From NCBI RefSeq assembly GCF_003330725.1, contig NZ_CP030840.1, positions 3,162,001-3,226,000 on the forward strand: a stretch of 64,000 nucleotides of DNA, in the 5' to 3' direction. Below, in pieces: positions 27,643-36,949 of this stretch; position 1 is the first letter of the stretch, and each line of letters begins with the position of its first letter. Source of the stretch: Acidisarcina polymorpha. GTDB lineage: Bacteria > Acidobacteriota > Terriglobia > Terriglobales > Acidobacteriaceae. A model generated the notes under the pieces. That model was given only the letters and a program-made list of their open reading frames with translations, was not told the origin of the DNA and searched no databases. Made by a program: the position numbers and the translations under genes.

Positions 27643-28149
27643 ATGAAGGATGTGCGTATCCGAATTCTTCAAGCTGATCTTGATGACCCCCGGATTGTTG
27701 AATTGATTGAAAATCATGTGGTAGCGGCGCGAGGCCAGACTGCCCCTGGGAGTGCGCACGCGCTCGATCTATCTGGGTTGAGGTCGTCCGATGTTTCCGT
27801 CTGGGTCGCTAACCGCGGCGAAGATGTAGTAGGCACCGGCGCCCTCAAGAGATTGTCCGAGGTCGAAGGGGAGGTGAAATCCATGTATACGTCCCCCTCT
27901 GCTCGAAGGCTCGGCGTCGCGAGGATCATGCTTGACCACATCATCGATGCGGCCAGAAACGAAGGTCTCAGGCGGCTTAATTTAGAGACCGGCTCCTGGC
28001 CCTACTTCGATCCAGCAAGGGCCCTTTACGCGGCCTTCGGTTTTGTGGAATGCGACCCTTTTGGTGAGTATCGGGAAGACCCCAACAGCGTATTTATGAC
28101 TTTGAATATTGAAGATAGCCTAGCTCGTGGCTCTTCAAGGAGTCACTGA
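27643..28149 (+). CDS. GNAT-family N-acetyltransferase
   Basis: 168 residues, one GNAT domain: VWVANRGEDVVGTGALKRL for the central strands, then VKSMYTSPSARRLGVARIML carrying motif A (R.LGV...L, binding acetyl-CoA pyrophosphate), NLETGSWPYFDPARALYAAFGF and YREDPNSVFM. It resembles putative acetyltransferases of the YsnE/PhnO-like group. The acceptor is unknown. Divergent from the XRE-cupin gene with a shared palindromic site, so probably repressed by it. Confidence 0.9.
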   Translation: MKDVRIRILQADLDDPRIVELIENHVVAARGQTAPGSAHALDLSGLRSSDVSVWVANRGEDVVGTGALKRLSEVEGEVKSMYTSPSARRLGVARIMLDHIIDAARNEGLRRLNLETGSWPYFDPARALYAAFGFVECDPFGEYREDPNSVFMTLNIEDSLARGSSRSH

Positions 28150-28202
28150 TTTCTCCACAACGCCAGTCCGGCATTGAGGCTATTTCTTCGACGGAGGTAA
28201 GA

Positions 28203-28751
28203 ATGACGACATTCATCATGCTGCCAGGAATCGGCGGATCGGGCGAGGATCATTGGCAAACGTTGTGGGAACGGTTTCACCCTTCGATGAGGCGCTTCAA
28301 CCCGCCAGACTGGGATAAACCAGAACTTTCTGTCTGGTGCAGAGCGCTTCAAGATGCCGTAGACGCAGCAGAGCACCCGATCATCCTTGTGGCGCATAGC
28401 CTTTCCTGTCTCTTAGTGGCTCATTGGGCTATGAACTCACGCTCCACAGTAGCTGGCGCATTCCTCGTATCTGTTCCTGATCCCGAGTCGCCCGCGTTTC
28501 CCTCGGCTGCAAGTTCATTTAGAGAAGTTCCACGAACCGCGTTACCATTCCGCTCCATCATCATTGCGAGCACCAATGACCCTTACGGCAGTATCGAGTA
28601 CATGCAAAACCGTGCGCACGAATGGAATTCGGAACTGGTCAACATAGGCGAACATGGGCACATCAATGCATCCAGTAACCTGAACGAGTGGGACGAAGGA
28701 TACTCTCTTCTGCGCAACTTTGTCCGCGATCTGGGGCTCGGAGAGTCTTAG
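28203..28751 (+). CDS. RBBP9/YdeN-family serine hydrolase
   Basis: 182 residues of a small alpha/beta hydrolase fold: FIMLPGIGGSGEDHWQTLWE at the start is the family signature (PG..GS...HW...W). The nucleophile Ser is in LVAHSLSCLLVAHWA, the acid in IIASTNDPYGS and the His in EHGHINASS. GGAGG stands before the ATG. Natural substrates of YdeN-like hydrolases are unknown. It follows the GNAT gene by about 50 bases. Confidence 0.9.
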   Translation: MTTFIMLPGIGGSGEDHWQTLWERFHPSMRRFNPPDWDKPELSVWCRALQDAVDAAEHPIILVAHSLSCLLVAHWAMNSRSTVAGAFLVSVPDPESPAFPSAASSFREVPRTALPFRSIIIASTNDPYGSIEYMQNRAHEWNSELVNIGEHGHINASSNLNEWDEGYSLLRNFVRDLGLGES

Positions 28752-28915
28752 GACTGGTAATTCGGGATTTACAAATCCGCTCGCTGACCGTGTCTTCCCG
28801 GATTGTAGAAGTGGGAGGAACTGATGCGGAACAGCGTATCTGTTGAACTAACCTTTGAGTGCGAACTCGATTGATCCACAATAGGCGGTTTGTCCTCACA
28901 ATGAGGGAAGCGACC

Positions 28916-29709
28916 ATGGATGACTTGGAACCATTACCTGTTGTTCTTCTACATGGCTTGATCGGATCGCTTGACGATCCGGCTATCGCTGCTGCACTTC
29001 ACCCTCGTTTGGTATTCAGCCCGTCGTTGCTTGGCTACGGAGCAAATGCCGACACCGCCCCTGCGACGATTACTCTCGCTAACCAAGTGGAGTACGTCGG
29101 TCAGCTCGTGAGAACCAAGTTTGGCGACGGACGCTTTCATCTGGTCGGCAACTCCGTTGAGGGCGTGGTGGCAGCATTATTCGCCAACAAACAACCCGAG
29201 ATGGTTGCATCGTTGATCACCGCTGAAGGTAATTTCACGCTGAGGGACCCTTTCTGGTCAGCGAGCATCGCGCGCATGGATCAGGCCGAGGCAGAAGCTA
29301 TGCTGGACACGCTACGCATCGATCCGGAGGGCTGGCTAGCCCAATCTGGTATTTCGCCGACCGAGGAGCGCGTCAGCGCGGCGAGGCGACGGCTCAACCT
29401 GCAACCCGCTTCTACTCTGCGCGCAATGGGGCGCTCAATCGTCGAGACGACAGGACAGCCTTCCTATGATGCGTTGCTTCGTTCCGTCTTCGTTCGCATG
29501 CCCGTTCATCTAATCGCAGGGGAACGCTCACGCGACGGCTGGGATGTTCCAGCGTGGCTGAAGAGCTGGCCGTGAGCTTTGATGTAATAGAAGGAGCAGG
29601 TCACATGATGATGCTGGACGATGTGAATGGGTTCGGCCAGCTATTACTCCGTATCATTAAGACCAACGCGCCACTTCCGTTTGTGACGGATGATCGATAC
29701 ACACGCTGA
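28916..29709 (+). pseudogene. Alpha/beta hydrolase with frameshift before catalytic His
   Basis: From ATG 28916 (MDDLEPLPVVLLHGLIGSLD) the fold is clear, with nucleophile elbow LVGNSVEGVVAALFA (Ser in GNSVEG). The frame closes at 29575 after PAWLKSWP. Another frame continues with AEELAVSFDVIEGAGHMMML, which holds the expected catalytic His, and ends at 29707-29709. A single-base change near 29555 would join them. As read, the product lacks the His and should be inactive. The Glu in the elbow (GNSVEG rather than the usual G-x-S-x-G-G) is also unusual. Confidence 0.75.
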
Positions 29710-30057
29710 TCCTGTTATGGTTCAAGGAACTTCTCAAGGAGATACTGTTCATCTGGGGGAACGACAAGAGCGCACAATCTACCGTTACAGGTCTATGGGT
29801 TGACCTCGGATGGAAACCGTTGACATGGGAGGTGTGCAGGTAGCGAGGCATTTGAGCCGCTCCGGCGCTTGTGGTGCCTTCCTGGTTTTCTCGGCAATGC
29901 GTGGACTCACGCTTTCAAGCTGCTGAGACGAACAGGCATAGACGGGCGACCAGCCTGAAGTATTCATAGACGCCTCCGCCTCGACTCGCCCATCTCGCTG
30001 ACGGCGTTCGACCCTAAAAGCCTTCATACTTCGCCGTCTCCCATAATCTCGGCGATC
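29710..30057. other. Intergenic region without supported gene
   Basis: Lies between the end of the frameshifted hydrolase and the end of the convergent AraC gene. No product is recognisable in any frame and no clear terminator was seen. Confidence 0.35.
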
Positions 30058-30915
30058 CTATCGACCGAGAGCAGAGTATTTGAATTCCGAAGGCGTTCGT
30101 CCATATGCGTTGCGAAAGGAAGAGCTGAAATGACTGTGGCTAGAGAAGCCTAGTTCTAGGCTCAATGCCGTGAGATCGTCGTAACGATCAATCAGGTCAA
30201 GCGCCCGAGCCGATCGCAACCGTAATTGGTAGCGATAGAGGGGCATTCCCTCGACTTGTCGAAAAACTTGGGTCAAATAAACCGGCGAACCACGTACCTC
30301 GGCTGCAATTTCCGCGAGCGTCCATCGCCGCGCAAGATTGCTTGAAACGACGAGCTTCACTCGGTCCACGAGGCGCTGTTGACCTAGGCTCGACCCGGCC
30401 GCGTGACTTGTGCGCGGCCCCAGTGCTCGTTGAACCAGCGTCAACGCCAAGCCTTCTCCTTCCAAGGGTTCGGCAATGCCCTGACGGAGACTGTGACGCA
30501 GCAGCGCCACGAGCGCTTGCGTGCGGGCGTCGATACGGAGCTGCTGGCGCCAAAACGCTGGCGTCGATTGGTTGCTGAGTAGCTTGGCCGGCACCATTTC
30601 GAGGAGGACGTCCGGACTAATCGCCAGAGAGAGACTTGCGTCGCCTCCCGGGACCGGATGACTGACTCGATAGCCTTCAGCGGCGTTGAAGAACAGTACT
30701 TGATTGGCCTCAGCGACGGCTTGACTTTTTCCAAGATGGCGGACATACGTTCCCCGGTACGGAAACACTAGTTCCGTCGCTGTCGCATATTCCTCCGCGC
30801 TCGGTCCGCTGCAGGTGCCTGGGCAGTACACGTCGCGGACGCTGACGGTTGATGACCTCAGAAGGAGATCCGCTGAGAACTTTCGACTTGTCTTAATCGA
30901 GATGGTCGATTTCAC
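30058..30915 (-). CDS. AraC-family transcriptional regulator
   Basis: 285 residues. A divergent cupin-like sensor half (ELVFPYRGTYVRHLGKSQAV, VLFFNAAEGYRVSHPVPGGD) is followed by a complete AraC helix-turn-helix pair: RRWTLAEIAAEVRGSPVYLT, QVEGMPLYRYQLRLRSARAL, SLELGFSSHSHFSSSFRNAY and GRTPSEF. About 160 bases of its 3' end are repeated at 42226-42383 as a dead copy. Targets unknown; the NiCoT gene lies next to it on the same strand but is downstream of a different operon. Confidence 0.9.
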   Translation of the reverse strand: MKSTISIKTSRKFSADLLLRSSTVSVRDVYCPGTCSGPSAEEYATATELVFPYRGTYVRHLGKSQAVAEANQVLFFNAAEGYRVSHPVPGGDASLSLAISPDVLLEMVPAKLLSNQSTPAFWRQQLRIDARTQALVALLRHSLRQGIAEPLEGEGLALTLVQRALGPRTSHAAGSSLGQQRLVDRVKLVVSSNLARRWTLAEIAAEVRGSPVYLTQVFRQVEGMPLYRYQLRLRSARALDLIDRYDDLTALSLELGFSSHSHFSSSFRNAYGRTPSEFKYSALGR

Positions 30916-31022
30916 GCCGTGTGCTTGTCTCCCGAATCAAGGATAGCAGCGACCAGTAACTTCATTCGCGAGGGTGCCCTGTTGCTGGCCGTACTCGAAG
31001 AAAGGAGTCTAAGCTGGCTATC

Positions 31023-32090
31023 CTACGCCGTATCCCGAACACCAAGCTCAAGGTCGTCAAACCGGCGCCATTTGTAAATCATGATCGATGAGATCCAGCT
31101 CACGATAAAGAGCACGACGATGCCGTAGCCAAGCACGCCGAAATTATTGTTCAGTCTGGCTATTACGTCCCACAATCCGCCTGCCAGATGAAGATGTACC
31201 ACCAAGAGCCCGAGCGCTTCGATCCCGCCAACGGCAAAAGCGACCACAACCGATACGCAGGTGATCGTCAGGTTGTAGTAAAGCTTGCGAATCGGCTTTA
31301 CGAACGCCCACCCGTAGGCTCCCAGCATCAGAACGTTGTCCGTCGAATCGATTAGCGACATGCCCGCAGCGAACAAAAACGGAAATACAAGGATCGACGA
31401 GATGGAAAGCCCTTTTGAAGCTTCGGCAGCGGAAATCCCCAACAGCCCGATTTCGGTAGCAGTATCGAAGCCAAGTCCAAATAGAAGCCCGAGCGGATAC
31501 ATATGCCAACTCGTTTGAATGAGATTGAACATGGGGCGAAACAGGCGGGACAGGAAACCTCGATTACCAAGGAGCAGGTCGAAATCTTCCGCTATGAAAG
31601 GCTCCCCTCTTCGGACTCGCATGAAGCTTCGAAAAACCGACTGAAGCACGACCAGATTGACGACCGCAATTCCGGATAGAAATAGAGTCGATACCAATGT
31701 ACTGACAACTCCACCGATCTCCCTTATTGCATCAATGCGATGCTGCAAAGCAAGTGCCGCAGCCGCTATCGCCGTGGCGCCTACGATGACGACGGTCGAA
31801 TGTCCGAGTGAGAACATCAATCCGACCGCGACTGGCTTCCTCCCTTGTTGCATCAGTTTCCGCACCACATTGTCAATAGCGGCGACATGATCCGCATCGA
31901 CGGCATGCCTGAGTCCTAAACTATAAGCAAGAAAGGCCGTGCCCAACAGCACTGGATACCGATGAAAAGCGACGAAGGCCCAGCACCACGCCGCCAGATT
32001 GAAGGTTACTAGCAGGATGTATAAGCCGATCACTTTGAATTTGGTGTTAGCCGGTTCGTCATTGACGAGAGACCGTAGAAATGACGGCAT
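31023..32090 (-). CDS. NiCoT (HoxN/NixA) nickel/cobalt permease
   Basis: 355 residues with about eight transmembrane helices. The diagnostic helix II motif RHAVDADHVAAIDN and LGHSTVV in helix III, plus GLGFDTATEIGLL, are the metal-selecting signatures of the NiCoT family. It imports Ni2+ or Co2+ at high affinity. It is the last gene of a minus-strand group with TPR and DUF4331 genes; in many genomes that pair is followed by a HupE/UreJ-type metal transporter, so this NiCoT may fill the same place. Confidence 0.93.
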   Translation of the reverse strand: MPSFLRSLVNDEPANTKFKVIGLYILLVTFNLAAWCWAFVAFHRYPVLLGTAFLAYSLGLRHAVDADHVAAIDNVVRKLMQQGRKPVAVGLMFSLGHSTVVIVGATAIAAAALALQHRIDAIREIGGVVSTLVSTLFLSGIAVVNLVVLQSVFRSFMRVRRGEPFIAEDFDLLLGNRGFLSRLFRPMFNLIQTSWHMYPLGLLFGLGFDTATEIGLLGISAAEASKGLSISSILVFPFLFAAGMSLIDSTDNVLMLGAYGWAFVKPIRKLYYNLTITCVSVVVAFAVGGIEALGLLVVHLHLAGGLWDVIARLNNNFGVLGYGIVVLFIVSWISSIMIYKWRRFDDLELGVRDTA

Positions 32091-32184
32091 TAGATTCCTT
32101 CAAGATGTTCGGGGAACGTGTTGATAGACGCACTTCTAAAAGGCGCCGATTAAAGAAACTCCGTTTGACCGGCTCGCATTCTCC

Positions 32185-33309
32185 TTACCACTGTGCCAGT
32201 ACTTTCAGATAAGCCTGAACCATAGGTCCATGATTCAGTAATAATTCACATGCTCGCGGATAACGACCAGTTGCTTCTGCAGCCTTTACCGCCAGAGCTA
32301 CCGACCGGTCCGTCTGACGATTGGCCAGATTCTGTTCCGCGAGAAGCCATGCTCTTTCCGGATCGTCCCCAGGCCCAAGATAGAACTCCGCGGCATGATC
32401 TGCGAATCCCAGAGGGTAGCGGACCAACAGGGATTCAAATCGCTGCCGCGCACGTGAGATTTCCTCGTTTCTCTCTGTCATATTCCCATTCCGAACTTCC
32501 AAAACGCCTAAGAGTGCAAGGGCCTCCGGTTGATTCGTCGAACTTGCCACCCGCGAAATCCGTTCTCTTGCAGCAGCATAGTGACCCCGCGTCATTTCAA
32601 GTTTGGCCAGAGCTATATTCGCACTTGTGAACTCCGGCACATATGCGAGCGCCTGTTTGTACATCGCCTCTGCGCGTGTCGGATTCTGACCCTGCTCAGC
32701 CCACATCAGATCTCGCCCAAAGTAGATCCATGCGTAGGGGAACGGTAGAGTGGTATGCAGACCAGCCAGCGCCGCAGCGTACAAACGATCCGCCTCTGCG
32801 ACCCGCCCCATCGACGCATAGGCCGTGGCCAGCGCACTTCTCGATGCAAAACTTGGATGATCCTTATGATCTCGCCTGAGTTGTGCAACAACTTCACTTG
32901 CGTGTCCTGTTGCGATCAGTACAGAGGCACGCATGGCCAAAATCTGGTCAAGCGGAACACCCCGTTGTTTTGCCGCCTCAAGATCGGAGAGAGCCTCTGC
33001 AAAGCGATGCACAGCAGCACGCGTCTGTGCACGCTTCATTAAGTCCTGAGAAGTTGCGAATCGGCTTTCCGCAAGTGTGCTTGCACGTTCGAGGGCGTCG
33101 TAATCCGCCAGGAACTCTTCTCTCAGAATGAGCAAGTCTTCGACGCCCGGACTATCACCCAACTCGGCAATCTGTTGATCGAGATTGGCGATCGCAATAA
33201 TACTCGCAGTGGTGTCCGGCGCGGCGCTAACACGAGTCGTGTCACCTGCTGAAGCACACACGCACGAAGACAGCAGTATGGATACACTGCACAACTGAAT
33301 GATTTTCAT
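32185..33309 (-). CDS. Secreted TPR protein
   Basis: 374 residues with a signal peptide (SVSILLSSCVCASAG) and a mostly helical body containing several degenerate tetratricopeptide repeats (AAVHRFAEALSDLEAAKQRG, ALATAYASMGRVAEADRLYA, TRAEAMYKQALAYVPEFTSA, NIALAKLEMTRGHYAAARER). Its start overlaps the DUF4331 stop (ATGA), a sign of translational coupling. TPR proteins paired with DUF4331 recur in other bacteria; probably a periplasmic scaffold for the DUF4331 protein. Confidence 0.85.
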   Translation of the reverse strand: MKIIQLCSVSILLSSCVCASAGDTTRVSAAPDTTASIIAIANLDQQIAELGDSPGVEDLLILREEFLADYDALERASTLAESRFATSQDLMKRAQTRAAVHRFAEALSDLEAAKQRGVPLDQILAMRASVLIATGHASEVVAQLRRDHKDHPSFASRSALATAYASMGRVAEADRLYAAALAGLHTTLPFPYAWIYFGRDLMWAEQGQNPTRAEAMYKQALAYVPEFTSANIALAKLEMTRGHYAAARERISRVASSTNQPEALALLGVLEVRNGNMTERNEEISRARQRFESLLVRYPLGFADHAAEFYLGPGDDPERAWLLAEQNLANRQTDRSVALAVKAAEATGRYPRACELLLNHGPMVQAYLKVLAQW

Positions 33310-34580
33310 GGCTCCGCCAAAAATGGAAACTCGCTGGTTGAATGATGTTTGTCGTCCTGTTGCAGCCCATCGTCAAATCCGCTGGATGTGCCATTGGTCA
33401 GCAAGGATCGAAAGATGTTACTCGCGTTATAGTTGGGCGTTCTGCCTCCGCAGTCTTCGGGAAGCGCTCCAGGCGTGTCGAACGCCGAAAATTCGACCGC
33501 AAACAATTGAGTGCAGCTTGACGAGGAAGTGTTCACCCAGATTCGATCGTCGGCAAACAGCTTCGCCAAAGTTCTATGACGCTTGGATGGCTCCGCGTTC
33601 TTGTCGGCTAGCCACTGGTTTCCGCACGTCCCATCGAATCCGTCATAAAGGCTCAGATTTCTCTCGATATCCTTCGAGAATCGGCCCCAGCCTGTTCGTG
33701 AGACTCGGTTATACGCCTCTCTCCGCGCATAGCTAATGGCCTCCTGGTCAAGCGGGCCTCCGACTAGCCCGTTTTTTATAAGAGGACGCGCCGTGCGTTC
33801 GATGGCTTCGCCAAGCGCCGGCACCGCGGGATGCCTATCCATTCCATGCGCAATCTGGGCTGTGTGTCCGTGCGGCACACGGTGCACAGTTCCCCACACA
33901 GCGGCAAGCTTTCCTCCAGTCGCCACGACATCAAGATCGATCGAGATCACGATTGCAGACGTCTTCCATCCAGCAAGAAAGTTCGTGGCCGGTCGACCGG
34001 AGGTGTGGCGCCACGTATCGAGTATTGCTTGCGCTGTGGCTGGAGTGAAGTTCGGACAGCCCGCGCTATCGGCCGATGTTCCATTCTTAAGAGCAGCACC
34101 CGCAACGTTATATGCCTCTCGTGGGCCCTTTACGTTGTTGAAGAATGGATCGTCACGAAGACCGGCGAAGATTCGAAATGTGCGCTTCTCGCTTTCGAGC
34201 CCGGCGGCACTGTGTGCATCGCCGCGCACGTAGTCCTTTTTGCCGGCCCAGCATTCAACGTTATTGGCGACATCGAAGCGACACACGATCGTGGTGCTTG
34301 CCGTGGTCTTCCCGAACTGTTGCCCACTATCTACATGGAAGACGTACTGAAGCCGATTGGAAAATTGATGCGCAACGATATCCATCACCAGGTTGAGTCG
34401 CTTGCCGTCGGACGATGTCCAAGCATAGAGGTCACCGATGTCCGCCGCAGGGTCCGCGATCACAGTGGGCGTATCCAGGTGATCCGACGCGTGCACCTTC
34501 TCAAAGCCAATCATGCTGACGATTCCGACAAAAACCAAACAGACGCACAATCGACTTTCGATTGCATGAAGCATACGCAT
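33306..34580 (-). CDS. DUF4331 exported protein
   Basis: 424 residues from ATG 34580, which has an AAAGGGA site; the earlier ATG at 34652 lies in front of the signal peptide. After the signal (CLVFVGIVSMIGFEKVHAS) the family start SDHLDTPTVIADPAADIGDLYAW is clear: the DHRD/SDHxD.P...D...DI.D.Y.F pattern defines DUF4331. Cys-rich C-terminal parts (FDGTCGNQWL, SSSCTQLF, PEDCGG) may form disulfides in the periplasm. Role unknown; the surrounding TPR and Ni/Co permease suggest metal or surface-related functions. Confidence 0.9.
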   Translation of the reverse strand: MRMLHAIESRLCVCLVFVGIVSMIGFEKVHASDHLDTPTVIADPAADIGDLYAWTSSDGKRLNLVMDIVAHQFSNRLQYVFHVDSGQQFGKTTASTTIVCRFDVANNVECWAGKKDYVRGDAHSAAGLESEKRTFRIFAGLRDDPFFNNVKGPREAYNVAGAALKNGTSADSAGCPNFTPATAQAILDTWRHTSGRPATNFLAGWKTSAIVISIDLDVVATGGKLAAVWGTVHRVPHGHTAQIAHGMDRHPAVPALGEAIERTARPLIKNGLVGGPLDQEAISYARREAYNRVSRTGWGRFSKDIERNLSLYDGFDGTCGNQWLADKNAEPSKRHRTLAKLFADDRIWVNTSSSSCTQLFAVEFSAFDTPGALPEDCGGRTPNYNASNIFRSLLTNGTSSGFDDGLQQDDKHHSTSEFPFLAEP

Positions 34581-34617
34581 ACTTATTCCCTTTCGCGGCG
34601 TCGCGGATACGATTAAT

Positions 34618-35592
34618 TCAAAGACTCCAAAGAAATCGGGCCTCTTCGACAATCAGTTCCGGTAACTCTTCCGGAAAGAAGAGCTTGGCGCCCGGTACCT
34701 TTCGTTTCCCCAGCGAATTCGCAACGGTGTGCGCGAGATAGTCCGCGTCCGCGGTTGAGAAGATTGTGTCGCCTGTGCCCCACAAGATGCGCGTGGCGAC
34801 ATAGCAACGCTTTAGCGACGCTTCAACCCCCTGGAGAGCGTTCGGAGCGAGAGCCGCCGCGTAAGCGTTGGTCAGCGCTTTTCGCGTGGCTGACTTCACG
34901 AGCGGGGCAAGGTAAGTCTCTATCGTTTCATCGCTTAGACGCGAGGGATTCATGTAGCATTGACCTCCCAGCCCTGTATCGGACCGTGCGGCATCCTTGT
35001 CTGCAAGCCATCGTCCAATCCACTCGTCGGCAAATTTTCCAGTTCGTCCAAGCTCGATCACTGGAAGCACTGCCCGTGGCGGACTGTCCCGCTCTGTATC
35101 GCAGTTGGTGACCAGCAGTGAATTCACTCGATCTGGATAACGTGTCATAAACAGTTGCGCGATCGCACCTCCACTGTCGCTGGCGACAATGTCAACTTTG
35201 GAAAGCGAAAGTCTGTCCAGCAGCGCCGCTAACATTGCCACCTGCGCCTGTGGCGCCACACTTTGGCCCTTGGCTACTTCCGTGTAGCCAAGCGCCAGAA
35301 AATCCGGGGCAACGCAACGCCGCATCATGGAGAGAAGCGGAATAGCCCCGCGCCATTGAAAACTGTTCAGTGGAAAGCCATGCAGAAACAATGCCGTTGG
35401 CCCTTCCCCGATATCGAGATAGGCGATGCGCCCCTGCTGTGTAACAACAAATTTCCTGGCGGCGTGAAACTGCTCGGCGGTCATCTCTTTGCAAGGGCAT
35501 TCTGCGGACAATATTGCAGCACTGGACGACCTACCCCAGGCTGCGAATGCCGTCGTCGCCGCGCTGACACGAACGAACTCTCTACGATTCAT
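34618..35592 (-). CDS. Tat-exported alpha/beta hydrolase with Asp nucleophile (dehalogenase-like)
   Basis: 324 residues. The leader MNRREFVRVSAATTAFAAWG is a twin-arginine signal. The hydrolase body starts near VVTQQGRIAYLDIGEGPTAL, oxyanion region FLHGFPLNSFQW, and nucleophile elbow VDIVASDSGGAIAQ, in which Asp stands where serine hydrolases have Ser. That is the arrangement of haloalkane and fluoroacetate dehalogenases and epoxide hydrolases. ILWGTGDTIF holds the likely acid. It is a paralogue of the cytosolic-looking hydrolase at 36027. It precedes the DUF4331 gene by 37 bases on the same strand. Confidence 0.85.
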   Translation of the reverse strand: MNRREFVRVSAATTAFAAWGRSSSAAILSAECPCKEMTAEQFHAARKFVVTQQGRIAYLDIGEGPTALFLHGFPLNSFQWRGAIPLLSMMRRCVAPDFLALGYTEVAKGQSVAPQAQVAMLAALLDRLSLSKVDIVASDSGGAIAQLFMTRYPDRVNSLLVTNCDTERDSPPRAVLPVIELGRTGKFADEWIGRWLADKDAARSDTGLGGQCYMNPSRLSDETIETYLAPLVKSATRKALTNAYAAALAPNALQGVEASLKRCYVATRILWGTGDTIFSTADADYLAHTVANSLGKRKVPGAKLFFPEELPELIVEEARFLWSL

Positions 35593-35867
35593 CGACTATC
35601 ACCTCTTCGCGCTCGGCACGGCTCTGTACTGAAGCCGGCCTCAATCAGTAAGCCACGCAAGAGATGGACGGTGCTGTCGAAATCTTTAGCGATCTTCCAC
35701 TCTGCCCAGAAGGCACCTCCGACAGGATCCTTCCACAGGTCTCCCACTTCAATCAGTCGATCCCCGCCCCGGACCACACCGAAAAGTCACTAAAGAATGT
35801 GACAGCGATATCTGCTGACATCATGGCCTACTGGATAACCGGATCTCGGGCATTGAAGGAGAAGATC

Positions 35868-36023
35868 ATGATGGAACGAACGTGCGCAGCGTGCGACTGC
35901 ACGCTCGAAGGCGAGCCTATCAAGGTAACAATAGGCGGCAAGACAGTTGAAGTTTGCTGCGATGAGTGTGCCCTGAAACTGAATGAAGCTGCAGCGTCCG
36001 TCTCCGCGCAGGGAAGAAGGTGA
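35868..36023 (+). CDS. Small Cys-rich TRASH/YHS-like metal-binding protein
   Basis: 51 residues, too small for most automatic calls but well supported: GAAGGAG just before ATG 35868 and a dense motif, ERTCAACDCTLEGEPIKVTI followed by GGKTVEVCCDECALKLNEA. The C-x2-C-x1-C ... C-C-x2-C pattern resembles TRASH or YHS domains that bind heavy metals. Its stop is three bases before the GTG of the Asp-nucleophile hydrolase, so they form an operon. Confidence 0.75.
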   Translation: MMERTCAACDCTLEGEPIKVTIGGKTVEVCCDECALKLNEAAASVSAQGRR

Positions 36024-36026
36024 TCC

Positions 36027-36893
36027 GTGGGGACAACTATATCTTCAACAGTTCGTCGCAACATTGAGTTTCCTTCCGGGCGGATCAGCTATTCGGAGCG
36101 CGGGATTGGACCAGTTGCCCTCTTCGTGCACGGCGTGCTGTTGAACAGCTACCTCTGGCGTCATCAGTTGGACGGCTTGTCCGACATTCGACGCTGCATT
36201 GCTGTGGATCTGTTGGCGCATGGCGACACGGAGATCATCGAGAGTCAGGATGTATCGGTCACAGCCAATGCCAACATGCTGAGAGAGTTCCTCGATGCTT
36301 TGAAGATCGATCGGGTCGACCTTGTGGGAAACGATAGCGGCGGGGGTATCGCGCAAATTTTTGCCGCATTGAATCCTGAACGCGTCCGCAGCATGACACT
36401 CACCAATTGCGATACACACGACAATTGGCCGCCTGAAGCATTTAAGCCATTTCTGGAGATGGCAGCCGCAGGTGGCTTGGCCGAAACGCTCGACGCGATG
36501 TTATCGGATAAAAACGTTTACCGCTCACAGCAGGCGTTGGGGCCCGCCTACGAAAATCCCGAGCAAGTGAGCGACGACATAATCGAAAAATACCTTCGTC
36601 CGCTTATTCAAAACGAACAAAGGATATTTGATTTGCAGCGTTTCCTCGCGGCTTTCGACAACTGCTACACGGTAGCCGTTCAAGATCGATTGAAGAAATT
36701 GAACGCGCCAACACTCATAGTCTGGGGAACGGACGATGTGTATTTCGATGTGAAATGGTCACATTGGCTCGCCGACAACATTCCAGGTACGACGCGGCGT
36801 GTCGAGTTCAAAGACGCCAGAATCTTCTTTCCCGAGGAACGTTGGCAGGAATTCAACCAGGAGCTGCGGACGCATTGGCAGGCACAACAGTAG
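36027..36893 (+). CDS. Alpha/beta hydrolase with Asp nucleophile (haloalkane dehalogenase-like)
   Basis: 288 residues, GTG start at 36027 with GAAGG upstream. Core: FPSGRISYSERGIGPVALFV, HGVLLNSYLWRHQLDGL, nucleophile elbow VDLVGNDSGGGIAQIFA (G-N-D-S-G-G, Asp nucleophile), and LIVWGTDDVYFD for the acid. The expected catalytic His near the C-terminus is not obvious: the end reads RRVEFKDARIFFPEERWQEF, where dehalogenases have a GH.....E.P pattern. This may mean a changed or lost hydrolase activity. Paralogous to 34618; a dead 3' piece of a close relative lies at 48451. Confidence 0.82.
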   Translation: MGTTISSTVRRNIEFPSGRISYSERGIGPVALFVHGVLLNSYLWRHQLDGLSDIRRCIAVDLLAHGDTEIIESQDVSVTANANMLREFLDALKIDRVDLVGNDSGGGIAQIFAALNPERVRSMTLTNCDTHDNWPPEAFKPFLEMAAAGGLAETLDAMLSDKNVYRSQQALGPAYENPEQVSDDIIEKYLRPLIQNEQRIFDLQRFLAAFDNCYTVAVQDRLKKLNAPTLIVWGTDDVYFDVKWSHWLADNIPGTTRRVEFKDARIFFPEERWQEFNQELRTHWQAQQ

Positions 36894-36949
36894 AGCGTCA
36901 GTTACGTCGCGGGAGTTCCGTAACTTCGCCAGAAGATCGAGGAAACGAG

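Noticed and set aside
35589-35777. Minus-strand ORF overlapping the start of the Tat hydrolase
   Set aside because: No recognisable domain; overlaps promoter region of divergent genes.
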